A stretch of DNA of 64,000 nucleotides, from assembly GCA_920105625.2 (NCBI GenBank), contig OV050030.1:177521315-177585314 (forward strand), read 5' to 3'. The first letter of the stretch is position 1. Each line of letters starts with the position of its first letter. Origin of the DNA: Clusia tigrina (taxonomy: Eukaryota > Arthropoda > Insecta > Diptera > Clusiidae). The notes under the pieces were generated by a model. That model searched no databases, was not told the DNA's origin, and saw only the letters and a program-made list of their open reading frames with translations. Positions 25,528 to 35,567 of the stretch are shown piece after piece. A program made the translations under genes and the position numbers.

Positions 25528-26031
25528 TTATTTCTCAACATAGTCTCCTTTTACTTCGACACACTTAGTAAGACGATATTCCAACTTTTTTATACCATCT
25601 GAATAATACGATTTCGGGAACCCCTCAAAATTCGCATTAGTTTCGGTAATGACTTCTTCGTTTGAGATGAATCTTTTTCCTGCGAGCCATTCTTTCAAGT
25701 TTGGAAACAGGAAAAAGTCACTAGGAGGTAAATCTGGACTATAAGGTGGATGATTAACCAATTCGAAGTGTATTTCACGTAATTTTAGCATCGTATCTAA
25801 TGCTGTGTGAACCGGTGCGTTGTCTTCAAGAAAGAGCATTTTTTTCTTCTTTAAATGTGGTCGTTTTTCCTTGATTGCATCAATCAATTGATCCAATAAT
25901 GCACGATAATACTTTCCTGTGATTGTTGATCCTTCTTCAAGATAATCGATGAGCAATATTCCGTGTGCATCCCAAAATACAGTGGCCATAACCTTGCCAG
26001 CCGATTTCACTGCCTTCGCTTTCTTCGGAGC
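25528..26031 (-). pseudogene. mariner transposase, C-terminal half
   Basis: The C-terminal part of a mariner transposase: SAPKKAKAVKSAGKVMATVF, then the second catalytic Asp in LFLEDNAPVHTA and the third in PPYSPDLPPSDFFLFPNL, spaced as in D,D34D enzymes, and a normal end at 25528. The N-terminal half is more than 7.6 kb away at 33695-34236 because element A landed between the codons for VEAGG and SAPKK. Both halves retain good coding character, so the split rather than decay is the main lesion. Confidence 0.92.
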
Positions 26032-26035
26032 ACTT

Positions 26036-26774
26036 TGTAGGGTAATATAAAGTTAGGCTGGCAGGATCGTCATGTAGGGTAATATACGTGTGTTGATGAG
26101 GGTTGAATCAATATCAATTGCGTTGGCCTTACAAGATCGGCTTACGCATCGATTGCAGGTTTCACACAACGTATGAATGCAATGATATACAGAAACCTAG
26201 TGCGAAGCGGAATGTCGCCCTCAGTAGAGATTGTAACCGGCAGAGTTTGCCGTTGGTTACGCTATTGTTTGGTGCTGTTCTGTAACTAAGCCTAGTTAAG
26301 AGCACCGAGAGAAGAAATGAGAAATCTAATGCAGGATTGCAGTTTTAGAAGTTCAGATTAATTCTGTTTTATTTGGTGGCTCGCTGGCCCTTTTATATTA
26401 TTGAATTCTTATTCTTTTCTTGTTCTAACTAACATAAAATATATCTATCTTATTTCTACTAGTTACAAATCATATTCCCGAAATTTGTCTCAAGTATCGG
26501 ATTACCGATATTATTCATTGACGAATCATCGTCTTTGTTTATATTAATAATTTTGAGTGCAAGTTCAGGGCTAAAGTCACTGCACTGTCCAATATGCATA
26601 CGCTGCAATATAGGCAGCGTGTGATATTGCACCACCAAAATGCTAGTCTAGCGTATTTGGGTATTGAGTGCAATTGCGCACGTTGCGCTATTGTCAATTT
26701 GTTTGCATATGTGACTTGTTGCTGTGCTTATGACGATGTGTGGTCGTCAGTGTATACTTGTGTGGTACACTACA
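26036..26774 (-). repeat. LTR of 412-like element A (3' LTR of the minus-strand element)
   Basis: 739 bp, identical in extent to 32952-33690. Just inside it, on the plus strand, CCCTCACCCTTAAG is the complement of a polypurine tract (AAGGGTGAGGG) that precedes TGTAGTG on the minus strand. TGTAGGGTAATATA occurs at both 26036 and 26073. Confidence 0.95.
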
Positions 26775-27078
26775 CCCTCACCCTTAAGTGAAAAATTAGG
26801 GGTGTTAGCGAATAATTTTTCTGGAAATATGGTTTGTGTTGTATTACAATTGTCTTACGTTATGGATTTGTTAGATGATTTTCATATTTTCTAATAATTG
26901 GTATTGTTTGTTTATAAATTGTTTCTTATTATTATAGTTACATTGTAGCGTTTTTAATTATATAGTTAGAATTAAAAATTATGTAGTTTTGATATAATTA
27001 CATATACTTATGATTACTAATTACATTGTTTTGATTACATATTGTGATAGTTTTAATTATAAATCTTATTGTATAAAT

Positions 27079-30000
27079 TTAAATTACATTGTATGGCTTT
27101 AATTGATTATTATGTACTTTCTTAGGTGTACCATTATATTCTATTAATGAATGTACTCCTAACTTATCTAGTATTTTATATGGTCCTTTATATGGATTCA
27201 TATTCTTTTTCCTATTTTCTACTTTTAATAAAACTAAATCTCCTATTTCTACATTAAGTGTATTCGTATTAGTTTTTGAGTCAGTTAGTGTACGTTTTTG
27301 TTTTGATTTCATTAGCATTTGTTTTGCCTTTTCGTGGGCATAGCGTAATCTCGCTTTTAGCTCGTTGGCGTAGTTTTCAAAGTTGTAAATTTTGGTGTTA
27401 CTTTCTATTACTTCATTGGGAGTTTCCCATATATTAATTCATATGGCGTTTAGCCCGTGTCAACATGTGGCATTGTGTTGTAAGTGAAAGTGAAGTAGGG
27501 AATCCACTTATCCCATTCGTCGTCGTTTGTCGATGTCAGTAGGAATTCATTCAAAACTCTGTGGTTGCGTTCTAGTGAGCCTATCGTTTGGTGGTGGTAC
27601 GGTGTCGAAAATTGTAGTTGTATTTTGAGCAGTGCACATATGTTTGCCATTAGCTCGTTTGTAAATTCTGTCCCGTTATCAGATTGAAGAATTTTGAAGT
27701 GTCCGTATTTGAGTATAAATTGTTCAACTAATGTTTTGGCTGTTGTGTGTGCGTGTTTTGTTATCATTGGATGTGCGATTACGAACTTTTTCAGCTCGCA
27801 CTGCATGGTCAGTATGTAGCGGTATTTGTTTGAAATTTTTAGTGGTCCTACGGTGTCAATTGATATGACTTCGAAGCTTGTGTTAGGGGTGTCTGGTATG
27901 GTTTGTGGTTCTTTGATGTGTCTTGTTTGTTTACACTTCACGCACGTGTCACAGTTGGATACGAATTTCTTTACCATTTGGTTCATGTTTTTCAAATGTA
28001 TCTTTGTTTTAATTTGAGTAGAGCTTTTCTTACTCCGGGATGTCCTGTTTTATGACATTCATCTATTAGTTTGTATTTTAAAATGTCCTCCGTTATTCTC
28101 TTTGGAGGTATATAAATTAATATTTTTAGCTGAAGACTTTTGCTATTCATTTTTATTTTTGCGTACGCTTCTTTAAATTCTTATTTTGTATATATTTTGA
28201 ATAGTTCATCATTATTTGCAATTGCTAATTCTTTAATTTTTTCTTTCTTCGTTTTGGATATCAATTTCCTCAGAATCGAGTCTAGTCTCGCTGATTTATC
28301 ATTAATTCCTGCATGCTTTATATTTTCATTTATATTTTTATTTTTAGGTCGGAGCTTCTTCAGAGTCGAATCTTGATTCGGTGAATTATCGCTTTCGCCT
28401 ATGTGCACAATATCATTTTTCATATATATATTCATTTTTTCAAAGCTTTGATTTTTCTTTTCGACATTAAATTTTAATTTTTTAATATTCTTGACGTTAT
28501 TTATTGATGTACATTCCCATATTTGAAGGTGATCAGTCTCCTGAGATATGCAATTTCTCAATTTCTTATTTTCATTTTTATTTGCCTCTTCATTTATTTC
28601 ATTTTTATTTGCCTCTTCATTTGTTTTATTTTTATTTGCCATCCCTCTCGTGATTACTAGGGTTCTTTTGGCTTTTTCATCAATTTCTTTCGGTATCATT
28701 TCTTTTAGAATGTCCGAGTGAATTTGTATTCTTGACAATGCATCTGCATTTGTATTCATCTTCCCTGTTTTATATACTATGTTGAAATCATAGTCACTGA
28801 GGTCTAATCGAATTCTGGTCATTTTAGATGAAGGGATTTTATGAGAGAATAGTAATATCAGTGGTCGATGGTCAGTTACTACCGTGAACTTTTGACCATA
28901 GAGATAGGGTTTGAAGAAGTTAATACCCCAATGTATTGCTAGTAGCTCTTTTTCTATTTCTGGCTTATTCAAATCGTGTTTTTGTAATGATTTGCTAGCA
29001 TATGATATTGGTAAATCTTGTCCTATTTCGCCTTGGGATAGTACGGCGCCTATCGCATAATTCGATGCTTCTGTAGTTAATATGAAGTGGTTTATCAAAA
29101 TTTGGGTATTGCAATAGTGGTGGGTTTATTAATTTTAGTTTAAGAGTTTCAAAAGATTTTTGGCATTCATCTGTCCATACAAATTTGGCTGATTTCTTTA
29201 GTAAGGAGTTTAAACATTTTGCAATATGTGCAAATTCTGGTATGAATTTTCTATAGTAGTTGCAGAATGCAACGAATCTTCTTACTTCGTCTGCGTTTTT
29301 TGGTTGAGGGTAATTTTTTATAGTCTCGTATTTTGCTGGGTCAGTTTTAACCCCGTCTTATGTAATCAAATGTCCTAAATATACGACTTCTGGTCTCAGA
29401 AAGTTGCATTTTGCTGCGTTTAACTTTAAGTTATGTTGTTTTAGTCTGTCTAGTACTTTGATTAAATTTTGGTTATGGTGGTTTAGACTGCATCCATAGA
29501 TGATTATGTCATCTACATAAAGGAATGCTTCTGAGTCAAGTCCTGAGAGTGCTATTGTTAACATTCTCTGAAAGCTGGTGGATGAAATTTTTAGTCCGAA
29601 AGGTAGTCTTTTAAATTGATAATGTCCATTGGATGTGGAAAAAGCTGTTAATGGTCGTGATTGTTTTTCTAATTTTATTTGATGAAATGAACTGGTCATG
29701 TCTAAGGTTGAAAACCATTTTGCTCTGCCTAACTTGTCTAGAATGTCTTCTAGGCGAGTTAGCGGGAATTTATCATTTACTATTTTGTCATTCAGTTTTC
29801 TAAAATCAACTACAAGTCTCCATTTCTTTTTGTCAATAGTGTTCTTTTTAGGAACCAAAAGGAGTGGAGCATTGTATGGGGTGACTGAAGGTTCAATGAT
29901 ATCCTCTTGTAGCATTTTCTTTACCTGTTCATTCACAATTTCTGTGTGTGTGTGTGGCAGTCTGTAGTTTTTAATGTAAACGGGGGTGTTGTCATGTGTC

Positions 30001-30180
30001 GTTATGTTTTGTGTGTAAAAATTGTTTGTCGAAAGTGGTTCGTCTTCAAGATGAAAAACTTCTTGGTAGTGTCTTAGGATGTTTATGAGTTGGGTTTTTG
30101 TAATTTCGTCTGTGCAGTTAAAATTTAAAGTTTCAATGATTTTCTGTAGTCTATTTTCATTGTAATTATCTTGCGTACTG
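27079..30180 (-). pseudogene. 412-like A pol: RT, RNase H, integrase
   Basis: The protease frame hands over to pol at about 30190 by a frame change in an A run. RT at 29936-29358 is complete in motifs: VPKKNTIDKKKWRLVVDFRK, WFSTLDMTSSFHQI, RLPFGLKISSTSFQRM and FLYVDDIIIYG. A TAA at 29358-29360 follows HLIT and the frame continues. RNase H (29098-28181) starts ILTTEASNYAIGAVLS, with Glu where the family has the catalytic Asp of TDAS, and has TDHRPL and NTNADALSR. The integrase zinc domain (ECHKTGHPG and CDTCVKCK) overlaps 28090-27930; the core has IDTVGP, QSDNGTEF and SLERNHRVLNE (27995-27450). A stop at 27450 and a frameshift precede the C-terminal part (27318-27079) with VEIGDLVLLKV and PYKGPYKILD. 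Confidence 0.88.
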
Positions 30181-30192
30181 TACTTTAGTATG

Positions 30193-30792
30193 TCATAATT
30201 TTTTAGTGTGGGTTATACCACTTTTGGGTGCTATTGAGTTGCTTAGAAATATGCCTTCTTTTAATTCTTTATTTAGAATTATTTTGTCTTCATTTATGTT
30301 TAATTTTAAGGCTTGTATTATTTCTGTTCTTGCTGGTATTTTTATTTTTTGAGTATCGTGAGATTTAGTGTGCATGGGTATAATGAATGTTTGTTTGTTT
30401 ACGTACGCGGAAATTGTAAACGTTTCATAATCGATTTTACATATATATTTTTCAAAAAAATCCCTACCTAGAATGCCATCTGTTTCTATTGGAAATGTTT
30501 TGTTTACTAATTGGAAAGGGTGGTTGCAAGATTCGTCTCCAATATCTAATTGTAATTCTATTTGACCTTCAGAATATACCTCTTCGTTTGTTATGCCTGT
30601 TAATTTGCATTTGTCATCAGGAAAGTATTCGTGGTTTTCTAATTTGCTGCTTATTTTGCATAATGAGATGTCGGCACCTGTGTCAATCAAAAAAGTCATT
30701 TTTTGCTTTTTGTGTGTCAGCGTGACGAAATTTGTGTGGTTATCCGAGATTTTATACACATTTAATTTTGGCTGTCCAGAATGGTTATGCAT
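30193..30792 (-). CDS. 412-like A aspartic protease region
   Basis: An open frame of 199 residues containing a retropepsin-type protease that cuts the Gag-Pol polyprotein. The active-site motif is FLIDTGADISLCK and the flap side is followed by GILGRDFF, the second conserved motif of the fold. The start shown is simply the first ATG in the frame; in the element it would be made as part of Gag-Pol. Upstream, minus strand 31080-30800, an Asn/Gln-rich stretch of the gag 3' end is readable in a frame that carries stops. The frame ends at 30193, one base-slip away from the RT frame. Confidence 0.85.
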   Translation of the reverse strand: MHNHSGQPKLNVYKISDNHTNFVTLTHKKQKMTFLIDTGADISLCKISSKLENHEYFPDDKCKLTGITNEEVYSEGQIELQLDIGDESCNHPFQLVNKTFPIETDGILGRDFFEKYICKIDYETFTISAYVNKQTFIIPMHTKSHDTQKIKIPARTEIIQALKLNINEDKIILNKELKEGIFLSNSIAPKSGITHTKKL

Positions 30793-31079
30793 TCTGGGCC
30801 TTGTTCGTTTCCCGCATCGTGTATCATGTTTATGCCTCGGTTTCTGTTTGAGTTGTAATTGTTGTTGTTGTTCTGCTGTCTGCCTTTTGAGTTGCAGGTG
30901 TTGTTGTGTCTGAAGTTGTTATTATTTTGATTATTGGGATATGTGTTGTTGTAGTTATTGTTTCTTTGACTGTAATTTGTATTGCTACGGTTATTGTTTC
31001 TGTTGTTTCCATGGTTAGTGTTGTTGTAGTTATTTTTGTCATAGCGTGTGCTGAAATTTTGTCGTGTGTTGTTTGTGTA

Positions 31080-32009
31080 TTATGGAGAAGGGTTGAATGA
31101 ATTATATTTGCGCGGAGCGTTGAAATTGGACCTTGTACCTTGTGAGTTGAATGAATTATGTCTTACTTGCATCAGCTGTGATGTGTTGGGCATTATTCTA
31201 GATTCGCTCTCAAGTTCAAGTGCCAATTCTGTTTCTTCTGCTAGATCTTTCGGTCTTGCCGCAAAAATTGTCGGTTTGTAATTCTCATTCAGTTCTTTCT
31301 TGAAAGTGTCCAATGCTAACGTGTTGTTTGTTTTTGTTCTGTTCTTTTCTGCTTGTGTAGCTGTCTCTCCGAAATTGTGTATGTTAATTCTGTTTAAACT
31401 TTCTATTATTGTCAGAATTTTTTCTTTGTACGAGTTGATTCCTGAATTCCTTTGTTGACGATTAGTTAGTCTAGCTTGTAGCTGTGGTATGGTTGTCGCG
31501 TCTTTGTACCTCTGTTGTAGTAGAGTGGTAAGTGTATTTAAGTCTTCTGGTTTTGTGTAACCTCCTATTGCTGTTCTTACATTGGCAGATAATTTGGCAT
31601 GGTAGATATACTCTAGTAAATCTGTCTGTCCTGACTCGTTGAGTGATTTGTTTATCAGCTCAGCGGTGATTATGAAACTATCTAATTCTCTGAAGTTGCC
31701 CGTAGATGTGGGTAGAGATTTTGATGCCGTTTCTATGCTAAAAGATGCCATGTTGTCTATTGGTTCAGTCTCTTCGGTTAATTGTTTCAATAGAATAGTT
31801 TTTATTGTGGAATAAGTATTGGCGAAGCTAATTTTTATTCCAGTTAGATCTTTATTGTCAGTGTCGGTCTCTATTATGTTATTAAATTCCTCTCTTAATG
31901 TGTCAATTAGTCTAAGTTTTGCTGTCACTGTTTTGTTTGTATGTATTCTGCCGGGATTTTTCCTAAGTGTAGCTAGTATATCTTTTAAGGAATTGAATTT
32001 CAAATCCAT
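31080..32009 (-). CDS. 412-like A gag
   Basis: 309-residue gag frame from ATG 32009. It is mostly helical and polar, with RELDSFIITAELINKSLNES and LLQQRYKDATTIPQLQARL, the capsid pattern of the 412/mdg1 group. The last 40 residues are Asn/Ser/Arg-rich (QGTRSNFNAPRKYNSFNPS), and the Asn/Gln-rich tail continues past the stop in another frame to about 30830. No CCHC knuckle is visible, which is usual for this group. The same gag, more decayed, makes up element B. This is the best-preserved frame of the element. Confidence 0.85.
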   Translation of the reverse strand: MDLKFNSLKDILATLRKNPGRIHTNKTVTAKLRLIDTLREEFNNIIETDTDNKDLTGIKISFANTYSTIKTILLKQLTEETEPIDNMASFSIETASKSLPTSTGNFRELDSFIITAELINKSLNESGQTDLLEYIYHAKLSANVRTAIGGYTKPEDLNTLTTLLQQRYKDATTIPQLQARLTNRQQRNSGINSYKEKILTIIESLNRINIHNFGETATQAEKNRTKTNNTLALDTFKKELNENYKPTIFAARPKDLAEETELALELESESRIMPNTSQLMQVRHNSFNSQGTRSNFNAPRKYNSFNPSP

Positions 32010-32091
32010 TTAGGATTACAATAAGAAATTAGTTTTAAGAAATTTTATTTATTTTTATACTATATAAAATTCGACATTTTTATTTAAATGT

Positions 32092-32331
32092 TTAATATAT
32101 GAATTTTTGTTTATTAGACTGCTGTAATAGCGTTGCCATTAGCGTCATTCTTATACTTATGAACATAGTTTTAAAATATTTATCTAGTTTGTACGCTATT
32201 ATAATGATAATTATAACTAAAAATATAACTACGTAGGATTCTGGAATCGATGGGTAGGTAATCTCTGTTGATAGCTGGTTGTTATTTACTGTTGCATCTT
32301 GGTGCTGCGGCTTGCTCTGGCTTTTTCCCAT
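32092..32331 (-). CDS. small ORF with acylation-like N terminus and one membrane segment
   Basis: A 79-residue frame just upstream of gag. It begins MGKSQSKPQ, which fits the N-myristoylation pattern (Gly2, Ser6), and has one strongly hydrophobic segment (YVVIFLVIIIIIIAY, about residues 33-47) followed by basic residues and a polar tail. I do not recognise it. Retrotransposons of the 412/mdg1 group are known to carry small frames in this position, so a leader-encoded accessory protein is plausible. A chance frame cannot be excluded. Confidence 0.5.
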   Translation of the reverse strand: MGKSQSKPQHQDATVNNNQLSTEITYPSIPESYVVIFLVIIIIIIAYKLDKYFKTMFISIRMTLMATLLQQSNKQKFIY

Positions 32332-32618
32332 TTTTCGAGCGCCTCGATCATCCGTATTGTCTCGTCTTCGATTGTTGTTTTGTCGTTATAGTCCTCGATA
32401 GTTGGAGTGCCAGTTTTTCTGATCATACGCCAAGTTATTCGCATGCATGCGATTTTATTTTTTTCTTCTATTTCTGATTTGAATTTTAATCTCCTCGATT
32501 CGCTTCCAGATGATTGTGGCTTCATTCCACGGTGGTGGGTTGTCGTTTTTTACTATTGTTAGTAAATGTGCCAGTTGGCGTTTCTGTTGTGTTAACAAAC
32601 CACCTCTCTTCTTTTTAT

Positions 32619-32789
32619 TTATTCACTTTGTGGGATTGTTGTTTTTTCTAGGTCCTTTCGTTTTTCTTGCCGTTTCTTATATTCCTCAATCGTGAGTGGC
32701 AGTGGTCCGACCTTTATTGCTGGTTTTGGGGTGTATACTGGTGCTGGAGCAGTTGGTATCGATAAATATTCTGGCACGTATTCTTCCAT
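32619..32789 (-). CDS. small leader ORF of 412-like A
   Basis: A 56-residue frame from ATG 32789: MEEYVPEYLSIPTAPAPVYT followed by PLTIEEYKKRQEKR. It lies about 160 bp from the primer binding site. After its stop the adjoining frame contains GLLTQQKRQLAHLLTI and NPPPWNEATIIWKRIEE, so a longer protein may have been interrupted. A related, decayed copy is recognisable at about 58190-58325 on the minus strand (MEEY... and VEEYQKSQATKKED), which argues that the frame is a conserved part of these elements. Confidence 0.55.
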   Translation of the reverse strand: MEEYVPEYLSIPTAPAPVYTPKPAIKVGPLPLTIEEYKKRQEKRKDLEKTTIPQSE

Positions 32790-32835
32790 TTATTTGTTTT
32801 TCAGTTGAAAATGTTTGGCTGCTTGTCGGTTCGGC

Positions 32836-32951
32836 AATTGCAGGATTTGTCGCAGGATCGGTTGCAGGATTATTGGCTTCAGATTAGTTGCAGGATCGGT
32901 TGCAGGATTATTGGCTGCCTTTCAGGTCCCAGGTCAGTTGCAGGATCGCCA
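32836..32951 (-). promoter_or_regulatory. primer binding site and repeated leader of 412-like A
   Basis: Next to the LTR the minus strand reads TGGCGATCCTGCAACTGACC, starting with TGG as a primer binding site should. The same core (GCAGGATCG on the plus strand) recurs about five times between 32840 and 32945, including two copies of a longer unit TTGCAGGATCGGTTGCAGG. The primer tRNA was not identified. Confidence 0.6.
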
Positions 32952-33690
32952 TGTAGGGTAATATAAAGTTAGGCTGGCAGGATCGTCATGTAGGGTAATA
33001 TACGTGTGTTGATGAGGGTTGAATCAATATCAATTGCGTTGACCTTACAAGATCGGCTTACGCATCGATTGCAGGTTTCACACAACGTATGAATGCAATG
33101 ATATACAGAAACCTAGTGCGAAGCGGAATGTCGCCCTCAGTAGAGATTGCAACCAGCAGAGTTTGCCGTTGGTTACGCTATTGTTTGGTGCTGTTCTGTA
33201 ACTAAGCCTAGTTAAGAGCACCGAGAGAAGAAATGAGAAATCTAATGCAGGATTGCAGTTTTAGAAGTTCAGATTAATTCTGTTTTATTTGGTGGCTCGC
33301 TGGCCCTTTTATATTATTGAATTCTTATTCTTTTCTTATTCTAACTAACATAAAAGATATCTATCTTATTTCTACTAGTTACAAATCATATTCCCGAAAT
33401 TTGTCTCAAGTATCGGATTACCGATATTATTCATTGACGAATCATCGTCTTTGTTTATATTAATAATTTTGAGTGCAAGTTCAGGGCTAAAGTCACTGCA
33501 CTGTCCAATATGCATACGCTGCAATATAGGCAGCGTGTGATATTGCACCACCAAAATGCTAGTCTAGCGTATTTGGGTATTGATTACAATTGCGCACGTT
33601 GCGCTATTGTCAGTTTCTTTGCATATGTGACTTGTTGCTGTGCTTATGACGATGTGTGGTCGTCAGTGTACACTTGTGTGGTACACTACA
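32952..33690 (-). repeat. LTR of 412-like element A (5' LTR of the minus-strand element)
   Basis: 739 bp, matching 26036-26774. A third copy at 40245-40983 belongs to the tandem duplication. It carries the same doubled TGTAGGGTAATATA motif (32952 and 32989), each copy preceded on the plus strand by CAGGATCGYCA. Confidence 0.95.
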
Positions 33691-33694
33691 GCTT

Positions 33695-34236
33695 CCACCA
33701 GCTTCCACCCATTGTTTCGATGGATTTTTGGTTTCAGGTGTGTAGTGGTGGACCCACGTTTCATCAACAGTTATTAATCGACTCCAAAAATCAACAGGAC
33801 TACGGTTTATCATGTCCAAACGACGCTGTGAAGTGGTCTGTCGAACTCGTTTTTGTTCGACACTGAGCAAACGCGGCACCCATCTTGCTGATAGCTTTTT
33901 CATATGCAAATGTTCATGCAAAATGTTGAACACACGTTCATATGATATGTTTACCATTTCAAAAATCTCATGCAACTTGACTCGGCGATCATTCATAACG
34001 ATATCGAGGATTTTCTTGATATTTTCTTCAATAACCACCTCTTTTTACCTTCCTGTTGATTGTATTGTTGCAGTGCTTGTTCGGCAGCGTTTAAATTCAG
34101 CAATCCAATATTTTACCATGTAATCTGACGGAGCAGACTCACCGTAATGTTTATCGAGCTTTTCTTTTGTCTCTTTCGCCGTTTTCCCTTTCAAATAATA
34201 GTGTTTAATCACTGCACGAAATTCGCTTTTTTCCAT
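33695..34236 (-). pseudogene. mariner transposase, N-terminal half
   Basis: Starts at ATG 34236 with a mariner DNA-binding domain (FRAVIKHYYLKGKTAKETKE, then DYMVKYWIAEFK). One in-frame TAA at 34045-34047 interrupts the linker between the two helix-turn-helix motifs. The reading continues with VKLHEIFEMVNISYERVFNI, the first catalytic Asp in ITVDETWVHHYTPETK, and stops being mariner at VEAGG where 412-like A begins. The remaining half is at 25528-26031. The tandem duplication carries a second copy of this half only (40988-41529). Confidence 0.92.
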
Positions 34237-34414
34237 TTTTCAAGAAACACAAAAGTTGCTTACTTCAAACGACTACAACAAATAAACTATTCGATGAATT
34301 TGGGTGAAATTTTAACAGCTGACGTTTGACAGATGGCAATTTGTAAAAAAAAAAGTTTTTATGTTTGTGCTGCCATCTAGCGCTAGGTAGCTTCAATATC
34401 AATCCGCTCTCGTA

Positions 34415-34660
34415 TATTAATTGTAAAATCTTTATGAAACTGACAAGTTCTTCTTGGGAATTCCCTTTGAGGCAGTGTCAATGCTAAATGCAGAAATGTT
34501 ATTGTCAGTGTCTGTCTGTAATTAGTCAGTAAATAGTTTACGTACTGTATGGTAGTTTTTTAAAAATTCCATATGACTAGCTATAATATTCTTATCTTGA
34601 CGACGGTAGTTTTCGTATATATTTTCGTACGTGTTAGTAGTATTTATTAAGAGTCGGAGA
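34415..34660 (-). pseudogene. 412/mdg1-like element B, gag 5' part
   Basis: Beyond the mariner the minus strand again resembles 412-like gag; for example the plus-strand text ATGAAACTGACAAGTTCTTC aligns with ATGAAACTATCTAATTCTCT at about 31672 in element A. Similarity fades near 34660. No LTR of element B was found. Confidence 0.6.
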
Positions 34661-35567
34661 GTGGCCTGGCACACCAGATCTCATCAGCTGTGTAATGCAA
34701 ATTATAGTACTCTGAATTTGTTTATTCACACTTATTGATGCCGTAAAAAACATTTATCGCCATCGCCACTGATTCAAGACACAGACGATGATGCGTTCAT
34801 GCTCAACTACTTTATTATTTATATCTATAAATATAGGGAGGAAATGAGAATTCGGTGTATCAAAAAGTAAAAGAAAGGCTGAAACGGTTCTATCCAACAA
34901 ACATATGATACCAGTATGAATTTCTTAAGAAACTTTTAACGGCTCTAAAATCCTCTGATAAGTCACTTATCCAAGTTTCTTTAGTTTCTGAAACAAAACC
35001 AGCTTCAAGATCTAAGTAGTCTGTTACCCAAATTTCTGACACAGTTTCAAATTCCAATGAAGAGTTAGATAGTGAGGTGATTTGCGATTCAGAGAATCAA
35101 GAGCAAGCAGATCAATTAGGAGAGTCATTTATAGCTCTCAGTGGCGTAGCTGCCCAGGGGCTACGCGGGGCAGTGCCCCGGGGCCCTCAAGCTCAGGGGG
35201 CCCTCGAATCCTTACCAGAAATCTCGATCGAACTGAACTTTTGGAAATTTCTCCCATTTTCAAAATAAATATGACAGGTTGCAACCCCACTTTAATCATG
35301 ACAACTCAGTTGAGAGAAATTCAAAAGTTATGCCTAGGGAATTTCCCTAAATTCTTTCTGTAGGTTGGCAGTGTTGTCAATTTGACGGAGAGTGATATGT
35401 GCGTTTTATTATTCATCGATGTGCGTTTTATTGTGAATTCGAGCTAAGATTTTTTTTCCGGGGATTCCCTTTATTTTACTTTTAACGTCGTCAGTGAACA
35501 GTGAGTACCTACCTACTCGAGCACAATCTAATATTATATTGTTTAAATAAATTAGAAAACTAAAATT

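Larger units (their letters stand above)
26036..33690 (-). mobile_element. 412/mdg1-like LTR retrotransposon A, full length
   Basis: A 7,655-bp Ty3/gypsy element on the minus strand with two 739-bp LTRs. Both LTRs begin TGTAG and end ACTACA on the plus strand. Flanking ACTT (26032-26035) and GCTT (33691-33694) look like a 4-bp target duplication with one change. Comparison of mariner halves gives the empty site around GCACTTCCACC, consistent with this. I counted about ten differences between the two LTRs (about 1.4%), so the insertion is fairly young. Gag, protease and pol are nearly intact but each carries a few stops or frameshifts. Confidence 0.93.
25465..34412 (-). mobile_element. mariner element split by 412-like element A
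   Basis: Terminal inverted repeats CGAGGGCGGATTGATATTGA (25465 on) and CGAGAGCGGATTGATATTGA (minus strand from 34412) define a mariner with TA on both sides. Without the 412-like insertion its length is about 1.29 kb, the normal size for the family. It is inserted in the gag of 412-like element B, which continues on both sides (left of 25465 and right of 34414). Confidence 0.92.

Noticed and set aside
30830..31042. Thr-rich minus-strand frame
   Set aside because: It is a shifted reading of the Asn/Gln-rich end of the 412-like gag.
33510..33866. 118-codon plus-strand frame, repeated at 40803-41159
   Set aside because: It crosses the LTR edge and runs antisense to the mariner transposase; the repetition is due to the segmental duplication.
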